Source: a virus. From it: a stretch of DNA of 41,447 nt. The notes beneath the pieces were generated by a model that had not been told where the DNA came from, did not search any database, and worked only from the letters and a program-made list of their open reading frames with translations. A program made the position numbers and the translations under genes. Positions 6,452 to 14,494 of the stretch are shown in pieces. Numbering within the stretch: position 1 is the stretch's first letter; each line of letters begins with the position of its first letter. The stretch spans positions 1 through 41,447 of IMG/VR virus record IMGVR_UViG_3300027976_000078. One strand, 5' to 3'.

Positions 6452-8665
6452 CTAAACGGCCGGAGCCGGAGCTGGTGCTGTGGGCGGAGCCTGCTGGCCT
6501 TGTGGGGCCTCCTGCTGGCCTTGTGGGGCCTCCTGCTGGCCTTGTGGGGCCGCCTGCTGTGCCTGCTGTGCCTGCTGGCCTTGTGGGGCCGCCTGCTGTG
6601 CCTGCTGTGCCTGCTGGGCGATGATGGCCTGTAAATTGCCGAGCTCGCTGGCCGCCATCCGCAACTGGCGGAGGTCTTCTGCGAACGCGGCCTTGTCGGC
6701 ACCGGCGGCCACGGCGGCCGAGATGTGCGCCTCCCAATGGATAAGGAGCTGCTCAAAAGCCTTCATGATGCCCGGGTTTCCCTCGGAGAGTTTTTGACCG
6801 ATGTTGACGATCGGCACCTTCACGGCCTCGATGTGGAGACCGTGGTTGTCCCGCGGGGACACCTCGACGGGGTCGCCCATCGACAACAAAATGTTTTCTA
6901 AGTTCTGCTGCCGCGTCTGCTCGGCGACGACGGTGGGGTCGGGAATAGGTAGCATGACGTCTTCCGCAAATTCGGCGTTGACGCGGGCCGAGGTGGCGGC
7001 CTTTTGGAGCTTCTCTTGATCAAATAAAGGGTCCTGACGTTTCTCAGCGGCGAACAGCACGATTTGCTGTGCTTTCGCGTCCGTCCAGTCGTCAACGGTG
7101 CGCAAAGCTGGTTGATTGGCGATGAGCTCGAGCTCCTCTTCGGACATGTAGTTGAGCAGATACGCACGGGCCCCCTCGGCGTCCTCGTCGTCGGTGTCTT
7201 TGGACACGATGCGCTTCTGACAAGTGTCAACGAGCTTGCCGACCTGCATTAAAAATCGTTCGAGGATGGCGTCGCGCTTTTCCTCTTGGCGGGCCGCGAA
7301 CAGGTTCACCTCCGATGCCGTGGTGCGCTCATTCCCGAACTCCTTGGGGGTGACACCGCCCGCAATCTGGTCCATGAAGGCCACGAGCTGCTGATCGAGC
7401 TTCAGGAACGCCTCGACGTTCGGGTTGGCGTTCTTCTGTTCTGAGATTGTGTAATTGGCGGGGATGAGGACGGCCATGCCTTGGACGGCGAGCGCAAATC
7501 GGTTCAGCTGCTTGGCGTCGCCCTGAATCATGATCTTGCCGGAAAGCTGGAGACGATCGACTACCTCGTTGCGAGCGCGGTCAACGGCCCCGGCGAGTTC
7601 GTAGAGCTCGCGGCCGATGCCTTTTGAGCCCATCAACTTTCCGTTCGCCTGCTGAAACGAAAACAACGACAGGACATATTTCAACCCCTTCGCGGAGTCA
7701 AATTGGTCGAGCTTCTCGAAGAGTATTTTCTTGGCGCGGCCGTCGACAACGTAGTGCGACACTTTGCCATCATATTCGGGCACGTAGATGTGATACACCT
7801 CGATGGTTTTGGAACCCGAGAGCAACGAAAGCGACACGCTCGATTCCCGAATTGCGTCCTCGTAGACGCGGAAGTCTGTGTAGGGGGACGAATGGCCTCC
7901 GCCGGTGACGGAGCGGGGGGCAGCGGCGTTGAGAGCCCCGACCGTGTTCTCGATGTCCCAGCCCGCAGTCTCCGCGGCGTCTCGGTTCTCGATGTAGGAC
8001 GCCAACTCGTGGATCATCAGGTATTGCTTACCTACCCAAAGCTGACAACCGTTGACGTTCTGCTTGGTGCCGTCGGGAACGAAAAACTCGTCCTGTCGGA
8101 AGTGCGTTGGCCGCCACGAATACTCGTCGAGGTGCCCGACGGACGTGAACCCGAAGAGCGCGTTCTCCATCGACACCTCGTTCAGAAAATCCACCCACCC
8201 GTCCCAACCTCGGATCACTTCCGTAACCTTTCGGCGAAACATTTCGCTCTTCTCTTTACCGCCCGGGTGATTCTCGGGGAGCGAGGAGCTTGTCAAATAC
8301 CGGGCCGTCTGAACGGCCTTCGTCAGCCTCGGCGACACCTTGTCGATGGCCGTGGAGAGGGGCTTCGTTGAGAAATTGGAACGCCAATCTTGACCCTCCT
8401 CCTTCAGCTCGGCCTGCTCATACGGCCGCTCGGCGTTATATTTCGCCATGATCCGACCGTTCTTCTCGTTCTGGTCCCGTCGAGCCTCCTCGAGGGTCGA
8501 AATAATCTGAAAAATGTGCTCTACGTTCGAGATGGCACGACGCTTCGGCCTCAACGTTTTAACGTTAAGCTCTGGCGCGTTGATGGTGCCCCCCGCAACG
8601 CCATCCGAGGCTGGCGGAATCAGTGCGTTGCTGGAGGAGACGTCTGGGTATGCTTGGTCAGCCAT
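6452..8665 (-). CDS. Portal protein (head-tail connector)
   Basis: 737 aa, in the size range of large podovirus-type portals. The N-terminal region (DWRSNFSTKPLSTAIDKV, residues ~75-95) and the central part match phage portal style. The long helical region includes AGAVDRARNEVVDRLQL and EFGNERTTASEVNLFAARQE, like the portal stem and crown helices. The C terminus is an unusual Gln/Ala/Pro/Gly-rich tail made by tandem DNA repeats. The gene heads the capsid block and has promoter motif copy B 19-28 bp upstream of its ATG. Its leader is short and AT-rich (CTCTATAAATA-ATG), with no Shine-Dalgarno. Confidence 0.85.
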   Translation of the reverse strand: MADQAYPDVSSSNALIPPASDGVAGGTINAPELNVKTLRPKRRAISNVEHIFQIISTLEEARRDQNEKNGRIMAKYNAERPYEQAELKEEGQDWRSNFSTKPLSTAIDKVSPRLTKAVQTARYLTSSSLPENHPGGKEKSEMFRRKVTEVIRGWDGWVDFLNEVSMENALFGFTSVGHLDEYSWRPTHFRQDEFFVPDGTKQNVNGCQLWVGKQYLMIHELASYIENRDAAETAGWDIENTVGALNAAAPRSVTGGGHSSPYTDFRVYEDAIRESSVSLSLLSGSKTIEVYHIYVPEYDGKVSHYVVDGRAKKILFEKLDQFDSAKGLKYVLSLFSFQQANGKLMGSKGIGRELYELAGAVDRARNEVVDRLQLSGKIMIQGDAKQLNRFALAVQGMAVLIPANYTISEQKNANPNVEAFLKLDQQLVAFMDQIAGGVTPKEFGNERTTASEVNLFAARQEEKRDAILERFLMQVGKLVDTCQKRIVSKDTDDEDAEGARAYLLNYMSEEELELIANQPALRTVDDWTDAKAQQIVLFAAEKRQDPLFDQEKLQKAATSARVNAEFAEDVMLPIPDPTVVAEQTRQQNLENILLSMGDPVEVSPRDNHGLHIEAVKVPIVNIGQKLSEGNPGIMKAFEQLLIHWEAHISAAVAAGADKAAFAEDLRQLRMAASELGNLQAIIAQQAQQAQQAAPQGQQAQQAQQAAPQGQQEAPQGQQEAPQGQQAPPTAPAPAPAV
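6491..6620 (-). repeat. Tandem repeats coding the portal's Q/A/P/G-rich tail
   Basis: The 19-mer CTGCTGGCCTTGTGGGGCC (plus strand) occurs at 6491, 6512, 6533 and 6572, the first three at exact 21-bp spacing. 9-bp units (TGTGCCTGC type) fill the gaps. Read on the minus strand they code repeats of EAPQGQQ and QAQ. Such repeats vary in number by slippage. Confidence 0.9.
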
Positions 8666-8683
8666 TATTTATAGAGGGCGAGG

Positions 8684-8693
8684 AGAGTATACG
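8684..8693 (-). promoter_or_regulatory. Late promoter motif CGTATACTCT, copy B, ahead of portal
   Basis: The minus strand reads GAGTGACGTATACTCTCCTC. It directly abuts the kinase stop codon (8694-8696) and lies just before the portal start at 8665. A transcript starting a few bases past TATACT would carry a leader of only ~15 nt. Confidence 0.65.
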
Positions 8694-9350
8694 TCACTCC
8701 GTGACGGGTGGCGTGTCTAACGCAACTTGTGCGGCAGCTTCAGGTGCCGCTTCGGGGGCAGCTTCGGGGGCCGGAGAGCTAAGGGCCGACACCCACGCCC
8801 GGATGTTCTGTTCCAACGCCCCGACGGTGGAGCTGTTCATGATGATGACGTTGGCATCTTCCTTCGTCAGCTCGGTGTTGTCGGCCACCGTGGGGTGCCC
8901 GGGACGTTCCACCCAAGCGACGAGCGTGGGAATGCCGAGCCACAGCATGCGGTCGCGCACCTCGGACAGCTCCAACCGGCGGCGGACGCCGTCGATGGCC
9001 CGATGCCCGGTGAGGAAGAGGACGCGCACCAACGTCGACGGGGTGCGATAGTAGAGGGGCTCCTTCTCGGGGCGCGAATCGACCAACGTCAGCGTCCCGA
9101 TGTCGCCGCACATAAAATTCCCGAACTCGATGAGCTTGGGGCGGAACGTTTCCTTGTCGATGGCCCGGAGTTCTTCCTCGGGCGCGTCGAGGTGCTTGGC
9201 CATGATGCCATAGATGGCGTCAGAGCAAGAGGCCCCGCGGAGGCCGGTGAGGTTCGAAAATATCTTCCGAGCTTCAGTTTTCCCGTGATGGGGAGGACCG
9301 ATGAAAATAATCATCGGGGTCTGTGGCTTTACCATTTCTTGAGTGGGCAT
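8694..9350 (-). CDS. P-loop kinase, deoxynucleoside monophosphate kinase-like
   Basis: 218 aa. The Walker A loop FIGPPHHGKT lies at residues 16-25, after a hydrophobic strand (MIIFI). FNVSDAIY-like and LTLVDSRPEKEP parts follow, then VRVLFLTGHR and VIIMNSSTVGALEQNI, giving the strand-helix rhythm of NMP kinases. These enzymes phosphorylate (d)NMPs to feed phage DNA synthesis; the exact substrate cannot be read. The C terminus carries an Ala/Pro/Glu repeat (EAAPEAAPEAA). The start may be 9350, 9335 or 9314; 9350 overlaps the upstream gene by 22 nt. It is unusual to find such an enzyme in the late block just before portal. Confidence 0.6.
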   Translation of the reverse strand: MPTQEMVKPQTPMIIFIGPPHHGKTEARKIFSNLTGLRGASCSDAIYGIMAKHLDAPEEELRAIDKETFRPKLIEFGNFMCGDIGTLTLVDSRPEKEPLYYRTPSTLVRVLFLTGHRAIDGVRRRLELSEVRDRMLWLGIPTLVAWVERPGHPTVADNTELTKEDANVIIMNSSTVGALEQNIRAWVSALSSPAPEAAPEAAPEAAAQVALDTPPVTE

Positions 9351-9565
9351 GATTCTGATGTGAGTAGGGTTTTAGTTGAGACGAAACAGGTGCATTCCAG
9401 ACACTGGTCGCTATCTTGAACGTAGCGATGACATGCGTGGCAGATGGTGGTGCGGTGGAGGTCTTCCTCGGCGGAGACGAACGTCGGTGCGCCCTTGAAG
9501 AAGGTGCGGACGACGCGGCCGAGGGCCTTGAACGCGTTCGGGAGAGTGCGGCGGGTGAAGATCAT
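9329..9565 (-). CDS. Cys-rich zinc-binding-like small protein
   Basis: 78 aa from the ATG at 9565 (ATGA overlap with the 64-aa gene upstream). The N-terminal half is basic and the C-terminal half has ICHACHRYVQDSDQCLECTC and ends ESCPLKKW. The spacing CxxC...CxxCxC...CP.KKW resembles a short zinc-ribbon found in many phage head-module neighbourhoods. Zinc binding is inferred from the cysteines. It probably acts with the larger Cys-rich protein at 9753-10346. Confidence 0.65.
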   Translation of the reverse strand: MIFTRRTLPNAFKALGRVVRTFFKGAPTFVSAEEDLHRTTICHACHRYVQDSDQCLECTCFVSTKTLLTSESCPLKKW

Positions 9566-9756
9566 TGTGTTTTTCGAATGGTGGCGTGGCGGACGCGATC
9601 GGCGTCCCACTCCACGATGGAATAACGGCGCAGCCAGAGGTGAGTTTTTGTCACCAACCAAGCGGCCGCCTCGGCGACGTCGATTTCCCGTTCCGCGGTG
9701 GAGAGCGTGAACGGGGTGGCGGGCATATTGTTCACGTTGAGTTCGCTGTGCTTCAT
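9562..9756 (-). CDS. Small hypothetical protein, 64 aa
   Basis: MKHSELNVNNMPATPFTLST is followed by an acidic-basic helical part with AAAWLVTKTHLWLRRY and ends in HATIRKTQ. The start at 9756 is fixed by ATGA overlap with the preceding stop, and a good Shine-Dalgarno (GGAGG) sits 8-12 nt upstream. The stop is coupled by ATGA to the Cys-rich gene. No family is recognised. Confidence 0.65.
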   Translation of the reverse strand: MKHSELNVNNMPATPFTLSTAEREIDVAEAAAWLVTKTHLWLRRYSIVEWDADRVRHATIRKTQ

Positions 9757-10346
9757 GCTTGTTTCCTCCAGCAAAAAGGGGGGATCGTGCGGGCCTGCTC
9801 GGTGGTCATGGTCGGGGGAGCTTTGATCCACACGGCCGTGGCGTTTTCCTGCTCGAGGACGTTGCACGCCCGCAGCGAGGGTTCTCCGGCCGCTCTTCGT
9901 CCGGCTCGGTAGGTGTATCCGATCTGTTTGGTCGACGCGACGCACGAACTACACCCCATCCGCCACTCGACGTTCTGGGGGCACTGCCGACAAACAGCGG
10001 AGCGGCGATCGGCCTCCCCTTGGCTCACAAAATTATCGGCCACGGCCGTCGTCCGTGCGGAGCGGTAGAGGTTGGCCATCCACTGCGTCACCCGCGACGC
10101 CAACGGCACCGTGCCCTCGCCCGTCGAAAGAGTGGGGTGGGGCGCGTCGCTACAAAAATGAGGCCACCGCGTGCACACCGTGTCGAACACGTCCTTGAGC
10201 GGATTGCCGACCGGAATCTTGTTGGCGAGCCGATATTTCAGGAGCTCATCGGCCAGAGCTTGGTAGCTGTGGCTTTCGATGCGGGTGCCCTGCTCAACGT
10301 AGTGAAACCCGCCCGGGGGGACGATGTTCTCTTTGGGGACCGACAT
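9753..10346 (-). CDS. Cys-rich hypothetical protein, 197 aa
   Basis: Starts at the ATG 10346, one base after the previous stop. The centre has SRVTQWMANLYRSARTTAVA, followed by VCRQCPQNVEWRMGCSSCVA, a CxxC...CxxC arrangement that could bind zinc; further Cys residues are at RACNV and PPFCW. This second half resembles the shorter Cys-rich protein two genes downstream, so the pair may be related or act together. Function unknown. Confidence 0.65.
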   Translation of the reverse strand: MSVPKENIVPPGGFHYVEQGTRIESHSYQALADELLKYRLANKIPVGNPLKDVFDTVCTRWPHFCSDAPHPTLSTGEGTVPLASRVTQWMANLYRSARTTAVADNFVSQGEADRRSAVCRQCPQNVEWRMGCSSCVASTKQIGYTYRAGRRAAGEPSLRACNVLEQENATAVWIKAPPTMTTEQARTIPPFCWRKQA

Positions 10347-10347
10347 G

Positions 10348-10710
10348 CTACGTGCGTTTCCTACCTTCTTGGTTCCCCTCACGAGGACGCTCGATTTCAA
10401 TGCCGTCCGATATGGTGGTGATCACCGCTGGGTCTTCCCATGGAACAATTTCAGCTCTCCGGTCCGTTCCACAAAGCACTGCCGATTCAACGCCGCACTG
10501 AATGAACGTGAGTAACGCCCCGTAATCATACACCTCTCGCCGCGCCGCTACCGAATCGTCTGCCTCGAAATGGCACCGAAAAACTGCTGAAAAAGGCGGA
10601 GGGGAATGCCCTCCCTCCAGTTGGGGAAGGGTTGCCCCGGCTCGAATCCCGTGGTCTTGGGTGGATGGGGGACAAGAGGTGTCCACCTCGACGATGAATT
10701 TTGCTTTCAC
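10348..10710 (-). CDS. Hypothetical protein, 120 aa
   Basis: Opens MKAKFIVEVDTS and has FRCHFEADDSVAARREVYDY followed by LTFIQCGVESAVLCGTDRR. It reads as a small alpha/beta protein. It lies 4 nt after the 84-aa gene's stop, in the coupled chain between the sugar enzymes and the kinase. No known family is recognised. Confidence 0.6.
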   Translation of the reverse strand: MKAKFIVEVDTSCPPSTQDHGIRAGATLPQLEGGHSPPPFSAVFRCHFEADDSVAARREVYDYGALLTFIQCGVESAVLCGTDRRAEIVPWEDPAVITTISDGIEIERPREGNQEGRKRT

Positions 10711-10714
10711 GGGG

Positions 10715-10969
10715 TTAGAGCCTACGGCGTAGCACGTGCGGGAGGTGCTTCCGCCCCTTGGCGTCGACGGTGAAATTCACCCGCCGGTCGTTGATGAAAA
10801 CGTAAAGGCGCGTGCTGGTTCCCGGCACCGCGAGCATCTCCGCCGACACGTCGATGGTGCGGCGCAGAGAATATCTCGGGTTGAGAAGTTCGGGGAGGGT
10901 GCGATATGGCGGACGCCCAAACGAGCGAACGAGGTCGCCGAGGCGGAGGACGATGGAGTGGGCGTTCAT
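10715..10969 (-). CDS. Hypothetical protein, 84 aa
   Basis: Basic protein (MNAHSIVLRLGDLVRSFGRP...) ending KGRKHLPHVLRRRL, with a beta-like middle (TSTRLYVFINDRRVNFTVDA). ATGA overlap at 10966-10969 joins it to the gene upstream and fixes the start. No family recognised. Confidence 0.65.
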   Translation of the reverse strand: MNAHSIVLRLGDLVRSFGRPPYRTLPELLNPRYSLRRTIDVSAEMLAVPGTSTRLYVFINDRRVNFTVDAKGRKHLPHVLRRRL

Positions 10970-11367
10970 GAAAGGGCTCCTGCGGGGGAGACGCTGCCGC
11001 CGTCGAGCGTGTATTCATACTCGGAGGCCAGCCGTGCGTAGCTGATAAAATCTATCGGCTGGGGAAGCTCCGCCGCCCGCCAATCGAGGTATATCCCGTG
11101 TTGCGTGAGCGCCACAATCGTTCCCCACTGGGCGGGGGCCCCGAGGGAACGGAGGCTACCTTTAACCGGGGCCGTGCGATAGTTCCATGGCGTCACCGCG
11201 ACCTCTGGCTTGATGCGGTAGTCAAAGTCGGTCCAATTCCAATCGGGACGGTGGGAGTGCGTCCATGTGCGCTCACGTCCCACGCCGGACACTGCCGACA
11301 ACCTCATCTGAATGGGCTTCTTGTTAATGTGCGCCGTCATTACCTCAATTTTTTCTTCGGTGTTCAT
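10966..11367 (-). CDS. Hypothetical phage protein with a WxWxDFDYRIKP motif
   Basis: 133 aa. Residues ~38-55 contain DWNWTDFDYRIKPE. This 'W.W..yDYRi.P' block is widespread in small phage proteins of unknown role. IYLDWRAAELPQPIDFISYARLASEYEY follows. The start lies 21 nt from the stop of the pyruvyl-transferase-like gene, with no strong Shine-Dalgarno. It is coupled downstream by ATGA. Confidence 0.65.
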   Translation of the reverse strand: MNTEEKIEVMTAHINKKPIQMRLSAVSGVGRERTWTHSHRPDWNWTDFDYRIKPEVAVTPWNYRTAPVKGSLRSLGAPAQWGTIVALTQHGIYLDWRAAELPQPIDFISYARLASEYEYTLDGGSVSPAGALS

Positions 11368-11388
11368 AGCGGAACGTTAACATGGGCG

Positions 11389-12345
11389 TTAACAACTCGA
11401 AAGAAACTCTTTCATAATCGCTCGATTTATTTTCAGCTCCCGCTTGATGGTGTCGGGTTGCAGGGTGGACGGCCAGACCGTGGCGTGAAAGTGCTCGGGG
11501 AGGCCGCTCGGCGTGAAAACATTTTGGGTGAACGGCTTCAACATGTCGACGCGGCTGTCATACCCGATCGCCACCGCGGGCGTGCCGTTCATGGCCGCCC
11601 GCATCGCCCCGTGGAGACGGTTGCCGATGAAAAATCGGCTCTCCGAATAGAGCTTCAGATAGTGCTCGGCGGTGGCGGGAAAATGAATTTCGTTATCGCT
11701 CCACCAACGGCGGGCCAACCGCCACTCCTCCGCGTCGTGGGCCACAAATTCAAAACCACGCGAGCGCAGCTCCTGCGCCAACGATGGAAGCCGCTCGCGC
11801 CACACCGCGGCCTCGCCCGGATTGAAGTGCGCGTCGTGGGCCCCGTGCGGCATCAGGTTGCACAGCCTGCGATGTGGCGCGAGCGTCTCCGGGGCCACCG
11901 CAAACGCGGCCGGACAGATTGATTCTTGGATGCCCGGGTGTCCGGTGGGCTGTCGGCTCGTCACCTTCCACGCTCTGGCCACCGTTTCGTCCATCGCGGC
12001 TTGGAATTCTTCGGGGTCGTGAAGACCGCCCAGCCCCACCACCGGACCGGCCCCGAGCACCAGAAAATCGTTCTTTCGATCCGACACCCAGCCCCGGATG
12101 AGCTCCCCCCACCAGCCGATGCTCTGGCTCGTGGAGACAGAGTTATTCCACCACAAAGGCATCCCGCACACTATCACCTTATCGAAAGGCTGTGGCGTCA
12201 TAATTTCCTTCTCGTTCTCTTTTGAGATGCGCACTAATTTGACGTTCGCTGTTCGCGAATCGCGAATGAGTCGCTCGACGCCCAATCGAATAAATTGGTC
12301 GCCGGGGTTGTCCATGCCGCCCGTGGCGATGAGCAAAATTTTCAT
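11389..12345 (-). CDS. Polysaccharide pyruvyl transferase-like protein
   Basis: 318 aa from the ATG at 12345 (ATGA with the upstream gene). Opens MKILLIATGGMDNPGDQFIR, the NxGD loop usual for this family. WWNNSVSTSQSIGWWGELI and FLVLGAGPVVG lie in the middle, and SRFFIGNRLHGAMRAAMNGT is the conserved R-hHg-A pattern near the C terminus. Family members add pyruvate to sugars of surface polysaccharides. Here it is coupled to a GT9-like enzyme, so the pair may alter host envelope sugars (blocking superinfection) or virion sugars. The family call is fairly firm; the substrate is unknown. Confidence 0.75.
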   Translation of the reverse strand: MKILLIATGGMDNPGDQFIRLGVERLIRDSRTANVKLVRISKENEKEIMTPQPFDKVIVCGMPLWWNNSVSTSQSIGWWGELIRGWVSDRKNDFLVLGAGPVVGLGGLHDPEEFQAAMDETVARAWKVTSRQPTGHPGIQESICPAAFAVAPETLAPHRRLCNLMPHGAHDAHFNPGEAAVWRERLPSLAQELRSRGFEFVAHDAEEWRLARRWWSDNEIHFPATAEHYLKLYSESRFFIGNRLHGAMRAAMNGTPAVAIGYDSRVDMLKPFTQNVFTPSGLPEHFHATVWPSTLQPDTIKRELKINRAIMKEFLSSC

Positions 12346-13793
12346 CCTCGGTATTTTTGTGGACCTTTCCAGTCGTTCCAGTCGCCGCCGTATCGTGCCA
12401 ACCAAAGATGGGCGAGCCTGCGGTTGTGCTCGTTGCCGGGGAGCCGACGGTTGCTCTCCCAGAGAGGTGGGTGTTTCTCGTGCCAGATGGCTCGGTGGAG
12501 CTCCCCGCCGTTGGTGCTCTTGATGAGATTTCTCATGATCATGTCCCACGCCTCGCGGCCGAGCACCATGTCAGGAAATTTAGCTTGATGGGCGTTCCAC
12601 CAATTCACCGTGAACGCGAACAAATCGCTCCCCGCATACCAACGAGCCCCCGAGAGGTCGTGCTCGGAGGTGGGGACGCCCCGTGGCGCGAAAAAGTCCC
12701 AGCGGTGGGCAAAGGCAGCACCTTTCCGCGGCACCTCGTCGAGAATGGCCCCGGTGAGCCCGGGCGTGAATCCAATGTCGAAGTTACACAGGACGACAAT
12801 GTCCTCCCCGTTGTCGGCCGAATTGACGGCCCCCTCGATGAGATCGCGCACGAACGGCACGGGCCTGTCGCCGATAGAGGTGGCGTCCCGGGTGGGCTCG
12901 AAAATGATGGGCACCCAACGGCCGTTCTTGCGCTCGAGGTTTCTCCCCGCTTCCGCTCTTGCGAGGCGGGCCACTTCGGGCGGGCTCACCGCGGGCACCC
13001 CCGAGGTGACGTGGAGCAGCGTCGGGATGGCGGGAAGCGAAACGGCCCGCGCCACCTTCTCGACATCTTTCAGGGCATCAGAATAAAGCACACGAGCGAT
13101 GTGGTTGGAGCGCCACGCGGACCGATGCCAAGGCGAAGGGCCGTCGGTGATGAGCGCGGCGACGGCGAGGTTGGGCACCGCGTTCGCGAGGTGGAGCGGG
13201 AAGCTGTCCGTGGCGACGAGGCCGTCCGCTTCCTCGTAGAGCGCGAGGAGGTCGTAGGGCATCTCGGCCTTCACGTCGGAAATGTCCACGACGTCATATT
13301 CGGGGAGGAGGGCGATGAGCTTGTCGAGCATCTCCCGTGCGTGGGGGAAGGGTGACGAGGTGCCGCGGAGGGCCGTCAAAATAATTGGCTTCGTGCGGCC
13401 CGACAGCACCCGATTAACGAGCTCGTCCTCTCGTCCTTTGTCGCGTCGATCGAACACCAGCTGACCGGCCTCGAACGCGAGCGGACATTTGGACAGTCGC
13501 CACACCTCTCGGTCGAACGACGACATCGATTTGTTGAGTTGGACGTTGACGCCATGCACCGAACAATCGACGATGGGCTCGGGAATGCTCTGGTGCGCCC
13601 ACGCCCCGGCCTCGATCGGCCGCTCGAAGCTGTGCGGCCAGACGACGCCCTCGACGTAGCTCACCCCGTGCAGGATGGACGCGTATGCCTCCGCCACGAC
13701 GAGCTTCGGCTTCTTCCCGGTGAGGTCGAATTCATGTTTGAGCGCGGGCAGGATGGTGGCGACGTCGCCAAAGCGTCCGAGTAGGAGATACAT
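12342..13793 (-). CDS. Two-domain glycosyltransferase, GT9 (heptosyltransferase)-like N-terminal half
   Basis: 483 aa. The start at 13793 overlaps the previous stop as TAATG. The N-terminal ~260 residues follow GT9 style: MYLLLGRFGDVATILPALKH, then PIILTALRGTSSPFPHA and ADGLVATDSFPLHLANAVPN, the nucleotide-sugar loop of heptosyltransferases. The C-terminal ~220 residues look like a second, GT-A-like part (WVPIIFEPTRDATSIGDRPV; IVVLCNFDIGFTPGL with a possible acidic NFD site). It ends NDWKGPQKYRG. Two transferase-like halves in one chain are unusual. It is coupled to the pyruvyl-transferase-like gene. Confidence 0.7.
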   Translation of the reverse strand: MYLLLGRFGDVATILPALKHEFDLTGKKPKLVVAEAYASILHGVSYVEGVVWPHSFERPIEAGAWAHQSIPEPIVDCSVHGVNVQLNKSMSSFDREVWRLSKCPLAFEAGQLVFDRRDKGREDELVNRVLSGRTKPIILTALRGTSSPFPHAREMLDKLIALLPEYDVVDISDVKAEMPYDLLALYEEADGLVATDSFPLHLANAVPNLAVAALITDGPSPWHRSAWRSNHIARVLYSDALKDVEKVARAVSLPAIPTLLHVTSGVPAVSPPEVARLARAEAGRNLERKNGRWVPIIFEPTRDATSIGDRPVPFVRDLIEGAVNSADNGEDIVVLCNFDIGFTPGLTGAILDEVPRKGAAFAHRWDFFAPRGVPTSEHDLSGARWYAGSDLFAFTVNWWNAHQAKFPDMVLGREAWDMIMRNLIKSTNGGELHRAIWHEKHPPLWESNRRLPGNEHNRRLAHLWLARYGGDWNDWKGPQKYRG

Positions 13794-13906
13794 TATTCGT
13801 CGGTGAGGGGGGCGTAAGATGACGGCCACTGAAGCAACCACCCCCACGCGGTGAGGAACGAAAGAAGTGCGCCGAGCCGGCGGGCCGTCGAAAACAGACG
13901 TTTCAT
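13793..13906 (-). CDS. Membrane micro-protein, 37 aa
   Basis: MKRLFSTARRLGALLSFLTA is followed by WGWLLQWPSSYAPLTDE. It has a basic N terminus and one hydrophobic segment (residues ~11-27). The start is set by ATGA overlap with the 57-aa membrane protein, and the stop overlaps the next start (TAATG). It could be a holin/spanin-type accessory or a membrane anchor; the sequence does not decide. Confidence 0.55.
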   Translation of the reverse strand: MKRLFSTARRLGALLSFLTAWGWLLQWPSSYAPLTDE

Positions 13907-14076
13907 CGTCTCATGGCCCACGCCACCGCGGCCAGATACCCCAGATAGCTCGCCCCGACGAGGAGGGCCGAGCCCCAGATCGGCGATAACACCCACAGCC
14001 ACGACCACGTGATGGTGTGGGTGAGCTTGAGGACGATGAACGCTACCGCGAGAGGACTGAGGAATCCGATTTTCAT
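13903..14076 (-). CDS. Two-helix membrane protein, 57 aa, 'transmembrane Fragile-X-F'-like
   Basis: Opens MKIGFLSPLAVAFIVLKLTH, then TITWSWLWVLSPIWGSALLV and a second hydrophobic run GYLAAVAWAMRR. The 'GFL...FIVLKLTH.I.WSWLWVLSPIW' pattern is common in small phage proteins labelled transmembrane Fragile-X-F. Two predicted membrane helices (residues ~8-17 plus 23-33, and ~36-55) make a holin-type role possible, although no function is proved for the family. Coupled by ATGA to the 37-aa gene. Confidence 0.65.
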   Translation of the reverse strand: MKIGFLSPLAVAFIVLKLTHTITWSWLWVLSPIWGSALLVGASYLGYLAAVAWAMRR

Positions 14077-14144
14077 AATGTTGTCTGTTTTAGCTGACGT
14101 AATGTGGCGTAGCGTTGGTTATGTCTGACAAAAGAGGGGCCCCG

Positions 14145-14372
14145 TCAACTGTTTTTTTGTCGTTTGTGTTTTTTGACGCGTGCGTCCTCCCGCTTCGGGC
14201 GGGTGTGATTCGTCACCGTAAACGATTGCCGCACGAGATAGGTTTTGTCGCACGTGTCGCAGGTCTCTTCCCGCTCTTCCTCCGAGTAATCGGTGGGCTC
14301 CGCTATATAAGAGCCGAAACAATACGGGCATATCACAAGCCACGCGTAATTTTGTGATTCGGGTGAGCTCAT
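14145..14372 (-). CDS. Zinc-ribbon-like small protein, 75 aa
   Basis: WLVICPYCFGSYIAEP and ETCDTCDKTYLVRQ give two CxxC knuckles about 20 residues apart, followed by a basic C-terminal tail (KREDARVKKHKRQKNS). This is the usual layout of a small nucleic-acid-binding zinc ribbon. The start at 14372 is fixed by ATGA overlap with the 41-aa gene. A 68-nt gap to the next gene follows. Confidence 0.65.
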   Translation of the reverse strand: MSSPESQNYAWLVICPYCFGSYIAEPTDYSEEEREETCDTCDKTYLVRQSFTVTNHTRPKREDARVKKHKRQKNS

Positions 14373-14494
14373 AGCGCGTCCTCTGACTCGGGATATGCCC
14401 GATGGTAAAGCTCTAGGAGGGCGGCCGCTAATCCGTCGAGCCCTTCGAGTTGGGCCGCGTCGATGACGGCGAGAAGTCTCATTCTGGTGATCAT
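14369..14494 (-). CDS. Micro-ORF, 41 aa
   Basis: Reads MITRMRLLAVIDAAQLEGLD, then GLAAALLELYHRAYPESEDAL. It is bounded at both ends by ATGA overlaps (14491-14494 with the Ala-rich gene, 14369-14372 with the zinc-ribbon gene). This double coupling is the main support. It is predicted helical. Function unknown. Confidence 0.6.
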   Translation of the reverse strand: MITRMRLLAVIDAAQLEGLDGLAAALLELYHRAYPESEDAL

